Assembly (NCBI GenBank): GCA_965227035.1
Contig: OZ245724.1
Span: forward strand, 1,984,001-2,048,000
Direction: 5' to 3'
DNA length: 64,000 nt
Source of the DNA: CBDDFQ01 sp965227035
GTDB lineage: Bacteria; Pseudomonadota; Gammaproteobacteria; Burkholderiales; Burkholderiaceae_C
The translations under genes and the position numbers were made by a program. The notes beneath the pieces were generated by a model that did no database searches, was not told the origin of the DNA, and worked only from the letters and a program-made list of their open reading frames with translations. Shown here one piece after another: positions 13,202 to 21,473 of the stretch. Within the stretch, counting starts at the first letter, position 1, and the number at the start of each line of letters is the position of its first letter.

Positions 13202-14781
13202 AGTTTTTGCGAATCGCTGTTCAGCGCGTCTCGGTTTCGCTCTCGGTAGCAACAGCTATCTTTCTGACAGGATGCGCCGCCACCGCCCCCAACGGAGCAG
13301 CATCGAACGGCACGAACCCGACAAATTCCACCAACCCTCCGGCAGCGACGGTCAGTCCCAGCATTCCGCACCAGGCGGTGTATCCCACAGGTCCGTTGAG
13401 CCCAATCGCCCAAGGGCAGGCGTCGTCCGGCAGTGTGGTCATGCTGGCTCCTCCGGCCGATCTGTGGGAGCGAATCCGCCGCGGTTTCGCGATGCCAGAT
13501 CTGCAAACCGATCTGGTGACCGACCGCGAACAGTGGTACGCCGCGCGTCCCGACTACATGCAGCGCATGACCGCGCGATCGAACAAGTACCTGTTCCATG
13601 TCGTCGAAGAGCTCGAACGGCGCGGTATGCCCACTGAACTGGCGCTGCTTCCGTTCATCGAGAGCGCGTTCAATCCGCAGGCGGTTTCAAGCGCAAAAGC
13701 CGCCGGCATGTGGCAGTTCATGCCCTCCACCGGCACTTACTTCGAACTCAAGCAGAACGTGTTCAGGGATGACCGGCGGGATGTGCTGGCATCGACCCGC
13801 GCTGCTCTCGATTACCTGCAGAAGCTCTACAACATGTTCGGCGACTGGCACCTGGCGCTCGCCGCCTACAACTGGGGCGAAGGCAGTGTCTCGCGCGCGA
13901 TTGCGAAGAATCAGAAGGCTGGGCTGGGAACCGGGTATCTGGATCTGAGCATGCCCAACGAGACACGTTATTACGTGCCCAAGCTTCAGGCAGTGAAGAA
14001 CCTCGTGGCGCATCCGGAGCGATTCAATTTCGAGCTTCCGCTGATCGAGAACCACCCGTACTTCCAGAGCGTGGTCATCATGCGCGACATCGACGTCGAG
14101 CTGGCAGCAAAACTGGCCGACGTTCGAATCGAAGATTTCCGCGCGCTGAACCCGGCGGCGCATCGCCCGGTCATTCTTGCAGCCGGACAGCCGCAGATTC
14201 TTCTACCGTGGGACAACGCAGCCGTGTTCTACCGAAACCTCGAGGCGTTCACCGCAGGTCAATACGCCAGCTGGACCGCGTGGACCGTTCCATCGACCAT
14301 GACCGTCGCGGCGGCCGCACAACGCGTGGGTATGAGCGAAAGCGATCTGCGAAGCGTCAACACGATCCCGCCCCGCATGCTGATCAAGGCAGGCTCTACG
14401 CTGATCGTGCCGCGCTCCGCGAAGGTGGTCGAAGACGTCGCGCTTCAGACGGCCGAGAACGGCCAGTTGAGCCTCGCGCCCGAGATCGTCACCCGCCGTA
14501 CGGTGGTGAAAGCGCACAAGAACGAATCGGTCGCCAGTCTGGCCGCCCGCTACAAGGTGAACGCCGCGAGCGTCGCCGAATGGAATGAAGTGTCTGCCAG
14601 GTCGACCTTCAAACTCGGCCAAAACGTGGTCGTGTTCCTGCCGATGACAGCAGCCAGACCCCGGGCATCTAGCGGCGGGCCGCGCGCCTCCACGAAATCG
14701 GTGAGCAAAACTTCACGAACTTCGAAATCGACTGCTTCCACCAGCAAGCGCGGCGGCACTCCGACGAAGAAAAAGCGCTGA
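13198..14781 (+). CDS. mltD: Membrane-bound lytic murein transglycosylase D
   Basis: 527 residues. ATG 13198 overlaps the gloB stop and opens a lipoprotein signal with lipobox LTGC (Cys26). The SLT domain has catalytic Glu155 in LLPFIESAFNPQAVSSAKAAG, then MWQFMPSTG and LALAAYNWGEG. Two LysM-like repeats lie in the C-terminal third (around SESDLRSVNTIPP and ARYKVNAASVAEWNEV). The tail is very basic (STSKRGGTPTKKKR). It cleaves peptidoglycan at the outer-membrane face to give anhydro-muropeptides. Gene pair gloB-mltD is conserved in proteobacteria. Confidence 0.93.
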   Translation: MKFLRIAVQRVSVSLSVATAIFLTGCAATAPNGAASNGTNPTNSTNPPAATVSPSIPHQAVYPTGPLSPIAQGQASSGSVVMLAPPADLWERIRRGFAMPDLQTDLVTDREQWYAARPDYMQRMTARSNKYLFHVVEELERRGMPTELALLPFIESAFNPQAVSSAKAAGMWQFMPSTGTYFELKQNVFRDDRRDVLASTRAALDYLQKLYNMFGDWHLALAAYNWGEGSVSRAIAKNQKAGLGTGYLDLSMPNETRYYVPKLQAVKNLVAHPERFNFELPLIENHPYFQSVVIMRDIDVELAAKLADVRIEDFRALNPAAHRPVILAAGQPQILLPWDNAAVFYRNLEAFTAGQYASWTAWTVPSTMTVAAAAQRVGMSESDLRSVNTIPPRMLIKAGSTLIVPRSAKVVEDVALQTAENGQLSLAPEIVTRRTVVKAHKNESVASLAARYKVNAASVAEWNEVSARSTFKLGQNVVVFLPMTAARPRASSGGPRASTKSVSKTSRTSKSTASTSKRGGTPTKKKR

Positions 14782-14848
14782 TTTCGCGGTGTTCGCTACA
14801 CCTGAAAAGCGACGTTCGGTATAGAGTTGGTAACTTCTCGCAACCGGC

Positions 14849-15862
14849 ATGATTGAACAGATGCACAGCTCCAGACGTTCCTTTATCGCGAAAATCGCGT
14901 CCACCGCAGCGGTCAGCGGCGTTCCAGCCGCCGGCATCTTCGCTCCCCGATTCGCCCGCGCCGCCGAAAAACTGCGATACGCATTCCCCGCGCCCGCGTT
15001 CCTCGCGTCCTTCACGCCAATCAACGTGGCCCAGATCAAGGGCTACTACGCGGCCGAAGGCCTGGATGTCGAATTCCAGACTGTCGCAGGCGGCGTCGAA
15101 GTGGCCAAGCGAGTGGCGTCCGGCGAATTCGATCTGGGTGGCGGCACCGGCGACACCCCAATTCTTCTCCGCCCAAAGGGTATGAACGTCAAGGCCATTG
15201 CGATCCTCGGCGGCAAGTCGATGACGCAACTGGTCATTCGACGTGAGAGCAATATTTACAGCCCGGAGAGTTTCAAGGGCAAGAAGATCAGCGTCACCTC
15301 GACGACCGACACCACCTACTACACCCTGCTCGGATTCCTGGCTTCCATCGGCATTCCGCAAGACTCCGTCACGATCGTCCCGTCTGGCCCTGTGAACGTA
15401 TTCAAGTCGGTCATCGAAGGCAAGGTCGATGCGATGGCTGGCGTGCCGGACTGGGTCATTCCAATCCAGCGCAGCGGCGTAAAAACCATGGTGTTCCGCT
15501 CCGACGAATTCTTCCCGAGCCTGGCGCAAGCTTTGCTCTCGTCCGATTCGACGATTGCAGCGAAACCGGCACAGCTGCGCGGATTCGTTCGCGCAACCAT
15601 GAAGGGTTTGCAGGACACGATCGCATCGCCGAAAGACGCGGCAGATCTGGTCTGCAAGACCTTTCCGCAGCAAAAAGGCAAGGAAGCCGAAGTGTCGGAA
15701 GTGATCCGATATTTCGCCGACTACGTGTACCCCGGCCAGCGCACGACTGGCGAGATCAACACGCTGCGACTCCAGAAGGTGCAAACGTTCTACAAGAACC
15801 GGAACATCATCGACAAGGAAACGCCGCTGAAAGATCTGTTCACGTCGCAGTTCGTCGCGTGA
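14849..15862 (+). CDS. ABC transporter substrate-binding protein, NitT/TauT type, Tat-exported
   Basis: 337 residues. Tat signal SSRRSFIAKIAS near residue 8, with likely cleavage after ARA. The mature part has the THI5/NMT1-SsuA-like pattern: FTPINVAQIKGYYAAEGLDV, ASGEFDLGGGTGDTPILL, FKGKKISVTSTTDTTYYTLL and IEGKVDAMAGVPDW. The ligand is not predictable; sulfonates, nitrate, thiamine precursors or aromatic acids are all bound by relatives. No permease or ATPase gene is adjacent. It converges with a second solute-binding gene 22 bases away. Confidence 0.8.
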   Translation: MIEQMHSSRRSFIAKIASTAAVSGVPAAGIFAPRFARAAEKLRYAFPAPAFLASFTPINVAQIKGYYAAEGLDVEFQTVAGGVEVAKRVASGEFDLGGGTGDTPILLRPKGMNVKAIAILGGKSMTQLVIRRESNIYSPESFKGKKISVTSTTDTTYYTLLGFLASIGIPQDSVTIVPSGPVNVFKSVIEGKVDAMAGVPDWVIPIQRSGVKTMVFRSDEFFPSLAQALLSSDSTIAAKPAQLRGFVRATMKGLQDTIASPKDAADLVCKTFPQQKGKEAEVSEVIRYFADYVYPGQRTTGEINTLRLQKVQTFYKNRNIIDKETPLKDLFTSQFVA

Positions 15863-15884
15863 TGGCGCTGCCGTCAGGCGGCGA

Positions 15885-16973
15885 TCAGGCGATCTTGAAT
15901 TTCTCTTTGGCCCGCTTCACGAAATCGTTCGTGAAGCTGCGTGCAATCAACGCATTTTGATTGGGCTGACTCTGCTCTGCCCTTCCCGGCTCCAGCAGGC
16001 TCGACACTCTCAACGCGATTTTTCCGCCTTCCGGATCGAATGCGCCATCGGTCGATATCGACTCCCGCGCTTTCTCGAAGGCCGCCAGATACATCGCCTT
16101 GTCGCCCATCCACAGGTTCTCGGGCACCGCCTTCATCATGTCGCCAGCCTCGGCCGTCTGAAGCCACTTCAAGCTGCGCACCATCCCATTGGCCACCGAC
16201 TGCACCTGCGCAGGATTCTTGTCGATGTACTCGGCATTCGCGAACACGCAGGCCGACGGCATCGGCCCGCCAAACAACTCGATCGATCCTTTGAGGGTTC
16301 TCGCATCGGCCACGATTCGAAGATCGTTCTGCATCTCGAGCATGGTCATGACCGGATCCACATGGCATATCGCATCGACTTCGCGTGAACGAAGCGCAGT
16401 AATCGCGACCGGCATCGTGGGAATAGGCACCAGCGTCACCGAAGACATGGGCATGCCAACCTTTTGAAGTGCGCTCGCGACCATGGCACGAGACAGATTG
16501 GTCGTTGCAGACACCCCCACTCGCCTGCCGTACAGATCGACGATGGATCGATAGTTGGGGATGCTCTTTCCAGAGACGCCCAGACTCAGCGCGGGAACAC
16601 GCCCCTCGACCACTATCGACTTCAAGGAAGCCCCGCTCGACGGAAGCAATGTCGTGTCGTAAGTGCCAGCGCCAAACTGCGCGGCGCCACTCGCGACCGC
16701 TTGCGCGACACGCTCGGTCGAGTTGAGATCGATGAATCGGGTGTTGAGACCTTCGGCGCGAAAGTAATCGAGCTGCTCGGCAATCACCATCGGCAGATGA
16801 CACAAGCTCGCTCGCCCTGCCATGGCTATCGTTACCAGTCCCGAATCGGAAGACTTCTGAGACTCAAAAAATTTCTGCGCATTACCCCGCACGCTCCATG
16901 CCCCTGCACCCGCCAGCGCAGTGCCTGCAATGAAACTTCGTCTGCTGATGACAAGGTGCCGCGGGATCGGCAT
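15885..16973 (-). CDS. Second ABC substrate-binding protein, NitT/TauT type, Tat-exported
   Basis: 362 residues. Twin-arginine signal ISRRSFIAGTALAGAGAW. The mature part includes LCHLPMVIAEQLDYFRAEGL, ASGAAQFGAGTYDTTLLP, GRRVGVSATTNLSRAMVASA and LRSREVDAICHVDPVMTM, i.e. the same family as its convergent neighbour but clearly divergent in sequence. GGAG lies 8 bases before the ATG. A 15-base palindrome GATCTT-CGA-AAGATC at 16996-17010 sits in the leader and could be an operator. No transporter core is adjacent, so it must share or lack a partner. Confidence 0.78.
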   Translation of the reverse strand: MPIPRHLVISRRSFIAGTALAGAGAWSVRGNAQKFFESQKSSDSGLVTIAMAGRASLCHLPMVIAEQLDYFRAEGLNTRFIDLNSTERVAQAVASGAAQFGAGTYDTTLLPSSGASLKSIVVEGRVPALSLGVSGKSIPNYRSIVDLYGRRVGVSATTNLSRAMVASALQKVGMPMSSVTLVPIPTMPVAITALRSREVDAICHVDPVMTMLEMQNDLRIVADARTLKGSIELFGGPMPSACVFANAEYIDKNPAQVQSVANGMVRSLKWLQTAEAGDMMKAVPENLWMGDKAMYLAAFEKARESISTDGAFDPEGGKIALRVSSLLEPGRAEQSQPNQNALIARSFTNDFVKRAKEKFKIA

Positions 16974-17035
16974 CTGTAGTTCTCCGTCTGTTGCTGATCT
17001 TCGAAAGATCGATTCCCCCTACCGTACCGGCGCAT

Positions 17036-17073
17036 AAAAAAAACCGCATCGGGTCGATTCCCGAGCGGGTTTT
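17036..17073 (-). terminator. Rho-independent terminator of the recR-MAPEG transcript
   Basis: On the minus strand a stem CCGC/GCGG plus TCGGG/CCCGA (one bulged base each side, loop AATCGA-like) is followed by eight T. It lies between the MAPEG gene end and the divergently read substrate-binding gene. The plus-strand T-run is only four bases, so it should work mainly leftward. Confidence 0.65.
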
Positions 17074-17185
17074 CACGTAAAGGTAAATCAGGCCGTCAAT
17101 GTGTCATAGAAGCGTGAACTCAATCACGAAAGTTCTAACCCAAAGACGAAAACTGCAACCTTGTGCACAGGTTTGCAGAAAGTTC

Positions 17186-17599
17186 TCAGTGATAACCCGA
17201 GAACAAAATCGCAACGTTCAACAGAAATCCTAGAAGCCACACAGCGCTTCTGACCGATGCCATGTCGGCCACGTACATGAGTATGTACAGCAGACGCGCA
17301 AAGATGAACGCGAACGCGAGGATGTCGAGACGCAGCTGCGGCGCGCCCAGCTGATGCGCGATGACGACCGCGCCGATGAAGAATGGCAGCGCTTCGAAAG
17401 AGTTCTGCTGCGCGCCATTCGCCCGAGCCCGCCAGTCCTTCTGGCCCGCCAGCCACTCACGCGGATTGTTATTGTCGAATCCGCCGGCCTTGGGCGCCTT
17501 GCCCATCAGTCCCCATTTGGCGATACCTGCGCAGACGATTGGCAAGATCGCTGCAATGAACACACACCAATAAGCGATCGTAAATTTCGTGGTCATCAT
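17186..17599 (-). CDS. MAPEG family membrane protein
   Basis: 137 residues with four hydrophobic segments (about 8-28, 72-90, 95-112, 118-135). The loop PREWLAGQKDWRARANGAQQ followed by NSFEALPFFIGAVV is typical of MAPEG proteins, where the NSFE segment is shared with glutathione-using members. Probable inner-membrane protein of unknown substrate. It follows recR by 30 bases and probably belongs to the dnaX-ybaB-recR transcript. An imperfect 26-base palindrome (17153-17178) lies in its 3' untranslated stretch. Confidence 0.8.
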   Translation of the reverse strand: MMTTKFTIAYWCVFIAAILPIVCAGIAKWGLMGKAPKAGGFDNNNPREWLAGQKDWRARANGAQQNSFEALPFFIGAVVIAHQLGAPQLRLDILAFAFIFARLLYILMYVADMASVRSAVWLLGFLLNVAILFSGYH

Positions 17600-17629
17600 G
17601 TTGCTGTGTATCCGAAGAATTTTGAAGTT

Positions 17630-18223
17630 TTAACGTCGATCGACCAGCGCATGCGCAATGGTGCCGAGGTCCACATATTCCAGTTCACTGCCCACCGGCA
17701 CGCCGCGCGCGAGACGCGTGACCGTCAGGCCCCGAGACTTCAACGCTTCCCCGATGACATGCGCAGTGGCTTCGCCTTCTGCCGTGAAGTTGGTCGCGAG
17801 GATCACTTCTTTCACGAGTCCATCGGTTGCGCGATCGAACAGTTTTTTAAGGCCGATATCGTTCGGGCCAATGCCATCGAGCGGGCTTAGTTTGCCCATG
17901 AGAACGAAGTAGTAGCCCTTGTATGCGCCGGTGCGCTCCAGTGCCGATTGGTCTGCCGGGGTTTCAACGACGCAGAGCTTGCCTGCGTCACGACGAACAT
18001 CGGAGCAGACGCCGCATATGCTGCGCTCGGTGAAGGTATTGCAGCGATCGCAATGCCGGATGTTCGACGCCGCTTCGTGCAGCGTGCGAGACAGCATCTC
18101 GGCTCCTTCGCGATCGTGCTGGAGCATGTGAAACGCCATGCGAGAAGCCGATTTGACACCGATGCCAGGCAGTCGGCGAAGCGCCTGAATCAATGCGTCC
18201 AGCGATGAAGAATCGGCAGCCAC
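17630..18223 (-). CDS. recR: Recombination mediator protein RecR
   Basis: 197 residues from a GTG start. N-terminal helix-hairpin-helix LRRLPGIGVKSASRMAFHML, a C4 zinc finger (CDRCNTFTERSICGVC), then a Toprim domain (LCVVETPADQSALERTGAYK) and an ILATNFTAEGEATAHVIGEA segment. It loads RecA onto gapped DNA together with RecO (and RecF). Part of the conserved dnaX-ybaB-recR operon. Confidence 0.96.
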   Translation of the reverse strand: MAADSSSLDALIQALRRLPGIGVKSASRMAFHMLQHDREGAEMLSRTLHEAASNIRHCDRCNTFTERSICGVCSDVRRDAGKLCVVETPADQSALERTGAYKGYYFVLMGKLSPLDGIGPNDIGLKKLFDRATDGLVKEVILATNFTAEGEATAHVIGEALKSRGLTVTRLARGVPVGSELEYVDLGTIAHALVDRR

Positions 18224-18269
18224 TAAATACTTTTACGCTCTGAAAACTAACTGTCGGCCAACTGGGCTT

Positions 18270-18593
18270 TTAGAACGGCAGCTTCATGCCGGGAGGCAAA
18301 CCTGCCGTGAGCTTGCTCATTTTTTCGTTGCTGGTTTCTTCTGCCTTGCGCAGCGCCGCGTTGAACGCCGCAGCCACCAGATCTTCGATCATGTCCTTGT
18401 CGTCGGTCAGCAGGCTGGGGTCGATGGTGACGCGTTTGACTTCGTGCTTGCAGGTCATGAGCACCTTCACGAGACCCGATCCCGACTCACCTTCCACTTC
18501 GACGAATGCGAGTTCGTCCTGCGCTTTTTTCAGGTTGTCCTGCATGGCTTGCGCCTGCTTCATGAGACCTGCGAGTTGACCTTTGTTGAACAT
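18270..18593 (-). CDS. ybaB: YbaB/EbfC nucleoid-associated protein
   Basis: 107 residues. The internal ATG at 18593 is preferred to an upstream one because it gives the family N-terminus MFNKGQLAGLMKQAQAMQDN. The body has GSGLVKVLMTCKHEVKRVTI and ends GLPPGMKLPF. It forms DNA-binding dimers and may affect expression and repair. It lies between dnaX and recR, as in most proteobacteria. Confidence 0.95.
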   Translation of the reverse strand: MFNKGQLAGLMKQAQAMQDNLKKAQDELAFVEVEGESGSGLVKVLMTCKHEVKRVTIDPSLLTDDKDMIEDLVAAAFNAALRKAEETSNEKMSKLTAGLPPGMKLPF

Positions 18594-18634
18594 GTTCTTC
18601 CTTGTAAATTCATTGTGCCGTTCGACCGTGGAAG

Positions 18635-20413
18635 TCAAACGGGTTTGATGCTGCCTGTGACAATTTTCGCACCGTGGTCGCGCATCATTTCCTGCACGAA
18701 CGGATCAGACAGGATTATCTGCTGTGCTTCTTCCTGGAGCGCCGCAGCCGCTGCAGCGTTACGGCGCGATGGACTGTCGCTGACGCTACCCACTTCCACC
18801 ACCAGTTTGATCTCGTGTCCCGCCGCGATCAGCGCGTTCTGCAGTCGCTCGCGCGCCGCCTGCTGATTCAGCGATTCGCGCTCCACCCGGATCATCCATT
18901 GCCCCTCGTCACGCGCAATCAATTGCGACTGCAACGCGAGTTCGCGGGTGAGCGTGGCAATCGCGCCTTGCGAGACGAGCTGGCCGATGAGCTCGTACCA
19001 GAAGTCTCCCTCAGCCGTCAGCACGCCGCCGGTAGATGCAGCCAGCGGATTCGCCTGCGTACGCGGACCGGGTTCAGGCTGCACACGAACCTGCATCGCG
19101 ACAAGATTGGTCACGGGTGCAGATACGGGTGCAGGTGCAGGGGGAGCAACTGTTGGAGGTGCCGCCGGCGCTGGCGTTGGGGTCGGAGCAGGAGTCTCGA
19201 GTGCGGGAGCCATGGCCGGTTGATGCGGCGGCGTCTTTACAGGTGCCGCGACCGAAACAGCCTTTTCAGCGGGCCGTTCGACCTGCCTCAGAGTTTTTTT
19301 TTCAGCCAGCGCCGATTGAGGTTTGAAGGCCATCAAACGAAGCAGGACCATGGTCAGGGCCGCGTATTCATCGGGCGCCAATCCCAATTCCGCACGCCCG
19401 TGAATGCACATGCTGTAGAGCAATTGCGTTTCGTCGCGCGGCATCGCCTCCGCCAGACGCGCGATTTCGGTCTCGTCGGGATCGTTCGGGTCGGACTGCA
19501 CATCCACCGCCTGCATTACCGCCATGCGAGACAACACTGCGCTCATTTCTTCGAGCGTGGATGCAGCGCTCAAGCCGTTCAAGCGCAGGGCCTCGGATAT
19601 CTCAACGACATCGCGCCCCTCGCCCTTCGCCAACGCATCGATCAAACGATAGACATACGAGCGGTCGACGCTGCCGAGCATGACTCGGACCGTCGCTTCG
19701 TCCAGCTTGCCGGATCCGAAAGCGATGGCTTGGTCGGTGAGAGACAAGGCATCGCGCATCGAGCCGCGTGCGGCTCGAGATAGCAATCTCAGTGCCTGCG
19801 GCTCGGCAGACACTTTTTCGGAATGAAGAACCGAGGTGAGATGTTCGAGAACGGTCTCGGGCGCCATAGGTCGCAGATTGAACTGCAGGCAGCGCGAGAG
19901 CACCGTTACCGGCACCTTCTGCGGATCGGTCGTGGCCAGCACGAACTTGAGATATTCCGGCGGCTCTTCCAGCGTTTTCAGCATCGCGTTGAACGCGGTG
20001 TTCGTGAGCATGTGCACTTCGTCGATCATGAAGACCTTGAAGCGCCCCTGCACCGGTTTGTAGACAGCCTGTTCGAGCAGCGACTGCACTTCGTCGACGC
20101 CGCGATTCGACGCAGCATCGAGCTCGGTGTAGTCGACGAATCTGCCGGAATCGATATCGACGCATGCCTGGCAGACACCGCAGGGAGTCGCCGTGATGCC
20201 GCCCTGCCCGTCGGGCCCCTGACAGTTCAAAGACTTGGCAAGAATCCGCGACACGGTGGTCTTGCCCACGCCTCGTGTGCCGGTAAAAAGGTAAGCGTGA
20301 TGCAGCCGCTGCTGAGTCAGCGCATTGGAAAGCGCCTGCACCACATGCTCCTGACCCACCATTTCGGTGAAGTTCCGGGGGCGATACTTTCGGGCAAGCA
20401 CTAGATAAGACAT
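18635..20413 (-). CDS. dnaX: DNA polymerase III subunit tau (and gamma-like short form)
   Basis: 592 residues. Walker A GTRGVGKT (45-52), zinc module Cys64, Cys78, Cys81, Cys84, and an IDEVHM Walker B segment. A three-domain clamp-loader core runs to about residue 365. A Pro/Ala-rich linker follows, then the C-terminal tau region that binds helicase and polymerase alpha. It is the ATPase of the clamp loader. Codons 371-374 (GAA AAA AAA ACT) contain nine consecutive A. Slippage into the -1 frame there would end at a TGA (19266-19268) and give a 382-residue gamma-like protein. Confidence 0.96.
   Translation of the reverse strand: MSYLVLARKYRPRNFTEMVGQEHVVQALSNALTQQRLHHAYLFTGTRGVGKTTVSRILAKSLNCQGPDGQGGITATPCGVCQACVDIDSGRFVDYTELDAASNRGVDEVQSLLEQAVYKPVQGRFKVFMIDEVHMLTNTAFNAMLKTLEEPPEYLKFVLATTDPQKVPVTVLSRCLQFNLRPMAPETVLEHLTSVLHSEKVSAEPQALRLLSRAARGSMRDALSLTDQAIAFGSGKLDEATVRVMLGSVDRSYVYRLIDALAKGEGRDVVEISEALRLNGLSAASTLEEMSAVLSRMAVMQAVDVQSDPNDPDETEIARLAEAMPRDETQLLYSMCIHGRAELGLAPDEYAALTMVLLRLMAFKPQSALAEKKTLRQVERPAEKAVSVAAPVKTPPHQPAMAPALETPAPTPTPAPAAPPTVAPPAPAPVSAPVTNLVAMQVRVQPEPGPRTQANPLAASTGGVLTAEGDFWYELIGQLVSQGAIATLTRELALQSQLIARDEGQWMIRVERESLNQQAARERLQNALIAAGHEIKLVVEVGSVSDSPSRRNAAAAAALQEEAQQIILSDPFVQEMMRDHGAKIVTGSIKPV
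19294..19302 (-). promoter_or_regulatory. A9 slippery tract in dnaX (programmed short product)
   Basis: Nine A on the coding strand at residues 371-374, exactly at the end of the clamp-loader core. Adding one A, or a -1 ribosomal shift, appends NSEAGRTAR and a stop. Thermus thermophilus makes its gamma subunit by transcriptional slippage on a nine-A run in dnaX. No strong Shine-Dalgarno-like stimulator was seen upstream. Confidence 0.6.
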
Positions 20414-20452
20414 CGTTCGATTCTAGTGGCCCCGCAAACGTAACCTGCCGCT

Positions 20453-20481
20453 CTGAAAGGACGTTCCGCGTCGCCTACAAT
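20453..20481 (+). promoter_or_regulatory. Promoter of the SRP RNA gene
   Basis: CTGAAA (20453-20458), 17-base spacer, TACAAT (20476-20481), just ahead of the RNA 5' end at about 20485. It lies in the 70-base gap between dnaX (leftward) and ffs (rightward). Confidence 0.55.
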
Positions 20482-20484
20482 GGC

Positions 20485-20585
20485 GGTTGACGGGCCTCCT
20501 AGCATGGTAAAGCGGCCAACCGGGTCAGGTGGGGAACCAAGCAGCCCTAACTGTGGAGTCAGTGCCTGGGTAGGGCTCGTCAACC
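20485..20585 (+). ncRNA. ffs: Signal recognition particle 4.5S RNA
   Basis: About 101 nt. The 5' end GGTTGACG pairs with the 3' end CGTCAACC. The apical domain reads GGTCAGGTGGGGAACCAAGC followed by AGCC. This is the conserved SRP stem with GGAA-type tetraloop and the asymmetric loop that binds Ffh. It is the small bacterial type without an Alu domain. Position next to dnaX is common in proteobacteria. Confidence 0.92.
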
Positions 20586-20698
20586 TTCTTCGAATTTCGG
20601 CAATTCACGCGCCCCAATGCGCACGTGCGACTCGATTGACCGACACATTTGTGGGATAGCATCGCTATCGCAAGTCCAACTCCAAAAAGCGACTCCAC

Positions 20699-20896
20699 AT
20701 GAGCCACGAAAGAGAACTGAACGCAGAACTCAACGCACGCGTGCGTGAGTTGGCCCGTCTTCTGGAACAAGTTCTGGAATCGCAACGAACCCGAAATTGG
20801 GACGACTTCGAGATGCTCGCCGGCGAGATGGATGCGCATCACGAGCGACTCATGGCCGCGATGTCTGCCATGGCTGCAAATCAGGCGCCCATCTGA
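20699..20896 (+). CDS. Small hypothetical helical protein
   Basis: 65 residues. Entirely helical and charged (ELNARVRELARLLEQVLESQ) with a histidine-containing second helix (AGEMDAHHERLMAAMSAMAA). A possible promoter TTGACC-15-TAGCAT lies at 20636-20662, but no clear ribosome site precedes the ATG. Family not recognised. Confidence 0.5.
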   Translation: MSHERELNAELNARVRELARLLEQVLESQRTRNWDDFEMLAGEMDAHHERLMAAMSAMAANQAPI

Positions 20897-20918
20897 ATTC
20901 AGATTAGCTGGAGATCGA

Positions 20919-21209
20919 TCAGAAGAGGTCTGCGCAGACCTCTACGCACCCTTCTGCAATCGACACATACCCGCCTCCCGCTTCGATCATTAGATCTCTC
21001 ACCCACTGCTCGTCCACGCCGCAAATCGGCAATAGCGTCAAGCGCGCTTCGCCGAACTTTGCGGCGACCGCGAGTTGCAACAGTGCGGTATCCAGATTCA
21101 GTTTCACTGCGATAGATACGTCCTCTGCGTTGCGCAGGCGCGCAAGAAGTTCGGGCATTTGCTGGGGTTCGAAGGGCTTCATGTCGTTCATCTCGTTCTT
21201 GTCGTTCAT
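20919..21209 (-). CDS. Small hypothetical protein
   Basis: 96 residues if begun at the first ATG; internal ATGs at 21191 or nearby are also possible because no ribosome site stands out. It alternates helix and strand (RNAEDVSIAVKLNLDTALLQ) and ends GCVEVCADLF with two Cys. Convergent with the upstream small gene. Family not recognised. Confidence 0.45.
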   Translation of the reverse strand: MNDKNEMNDMKPFEPQQMPELLARLRNAEDVSIAVKLNLDTALLQLAVAAKFGEARLTLLPICGVDEQWVRDLMIEAGGGYVSIAEGCVEVCADLF

Positions 21210-21456
21210 GCCGTCGTGGCTGGATTGATTCGTCGTTAGGGTTACTACGCGGATCCGAGCCGTGTGGATTCACTCGATCTTTCAACCAGCCTTCGCCGTT
21301 TCCCTTTGCGTGCACAACTTCACGCATCTATCGGTTGCTATCACCCTTCGCATACGTGGTAACCGTAATAGGGTCGACCGCCGTCAACGGCAAAGCCAGA
21401 CCTCTCGTTGTCCTTTCATGGTGACAACCGAAGCATCTCCAGAAGTTGTCGCTTAA

Positions 21457-21470
21457 AAAAAAGCTTTTTT
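21457..21470. repeat. Perfect 14-bp A/T palindrome before an unknown gene
   Basis: AAAAAAGCTTTTTT ends 3 bases before the likely ATG of the next gene, where a ribosome site would be expected. It could be a bent-DNA element, or evidence that translation starts further upstream. Confidence 0.4.
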
Positions 21471-21473
21471 GCC

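Noticed and set aside
14669..15784. 371-residue minus-strand frame over mltD end and the first substrate-binding gene
   Set aside because: It spans two real genes in antisense and has no recognisable domain.
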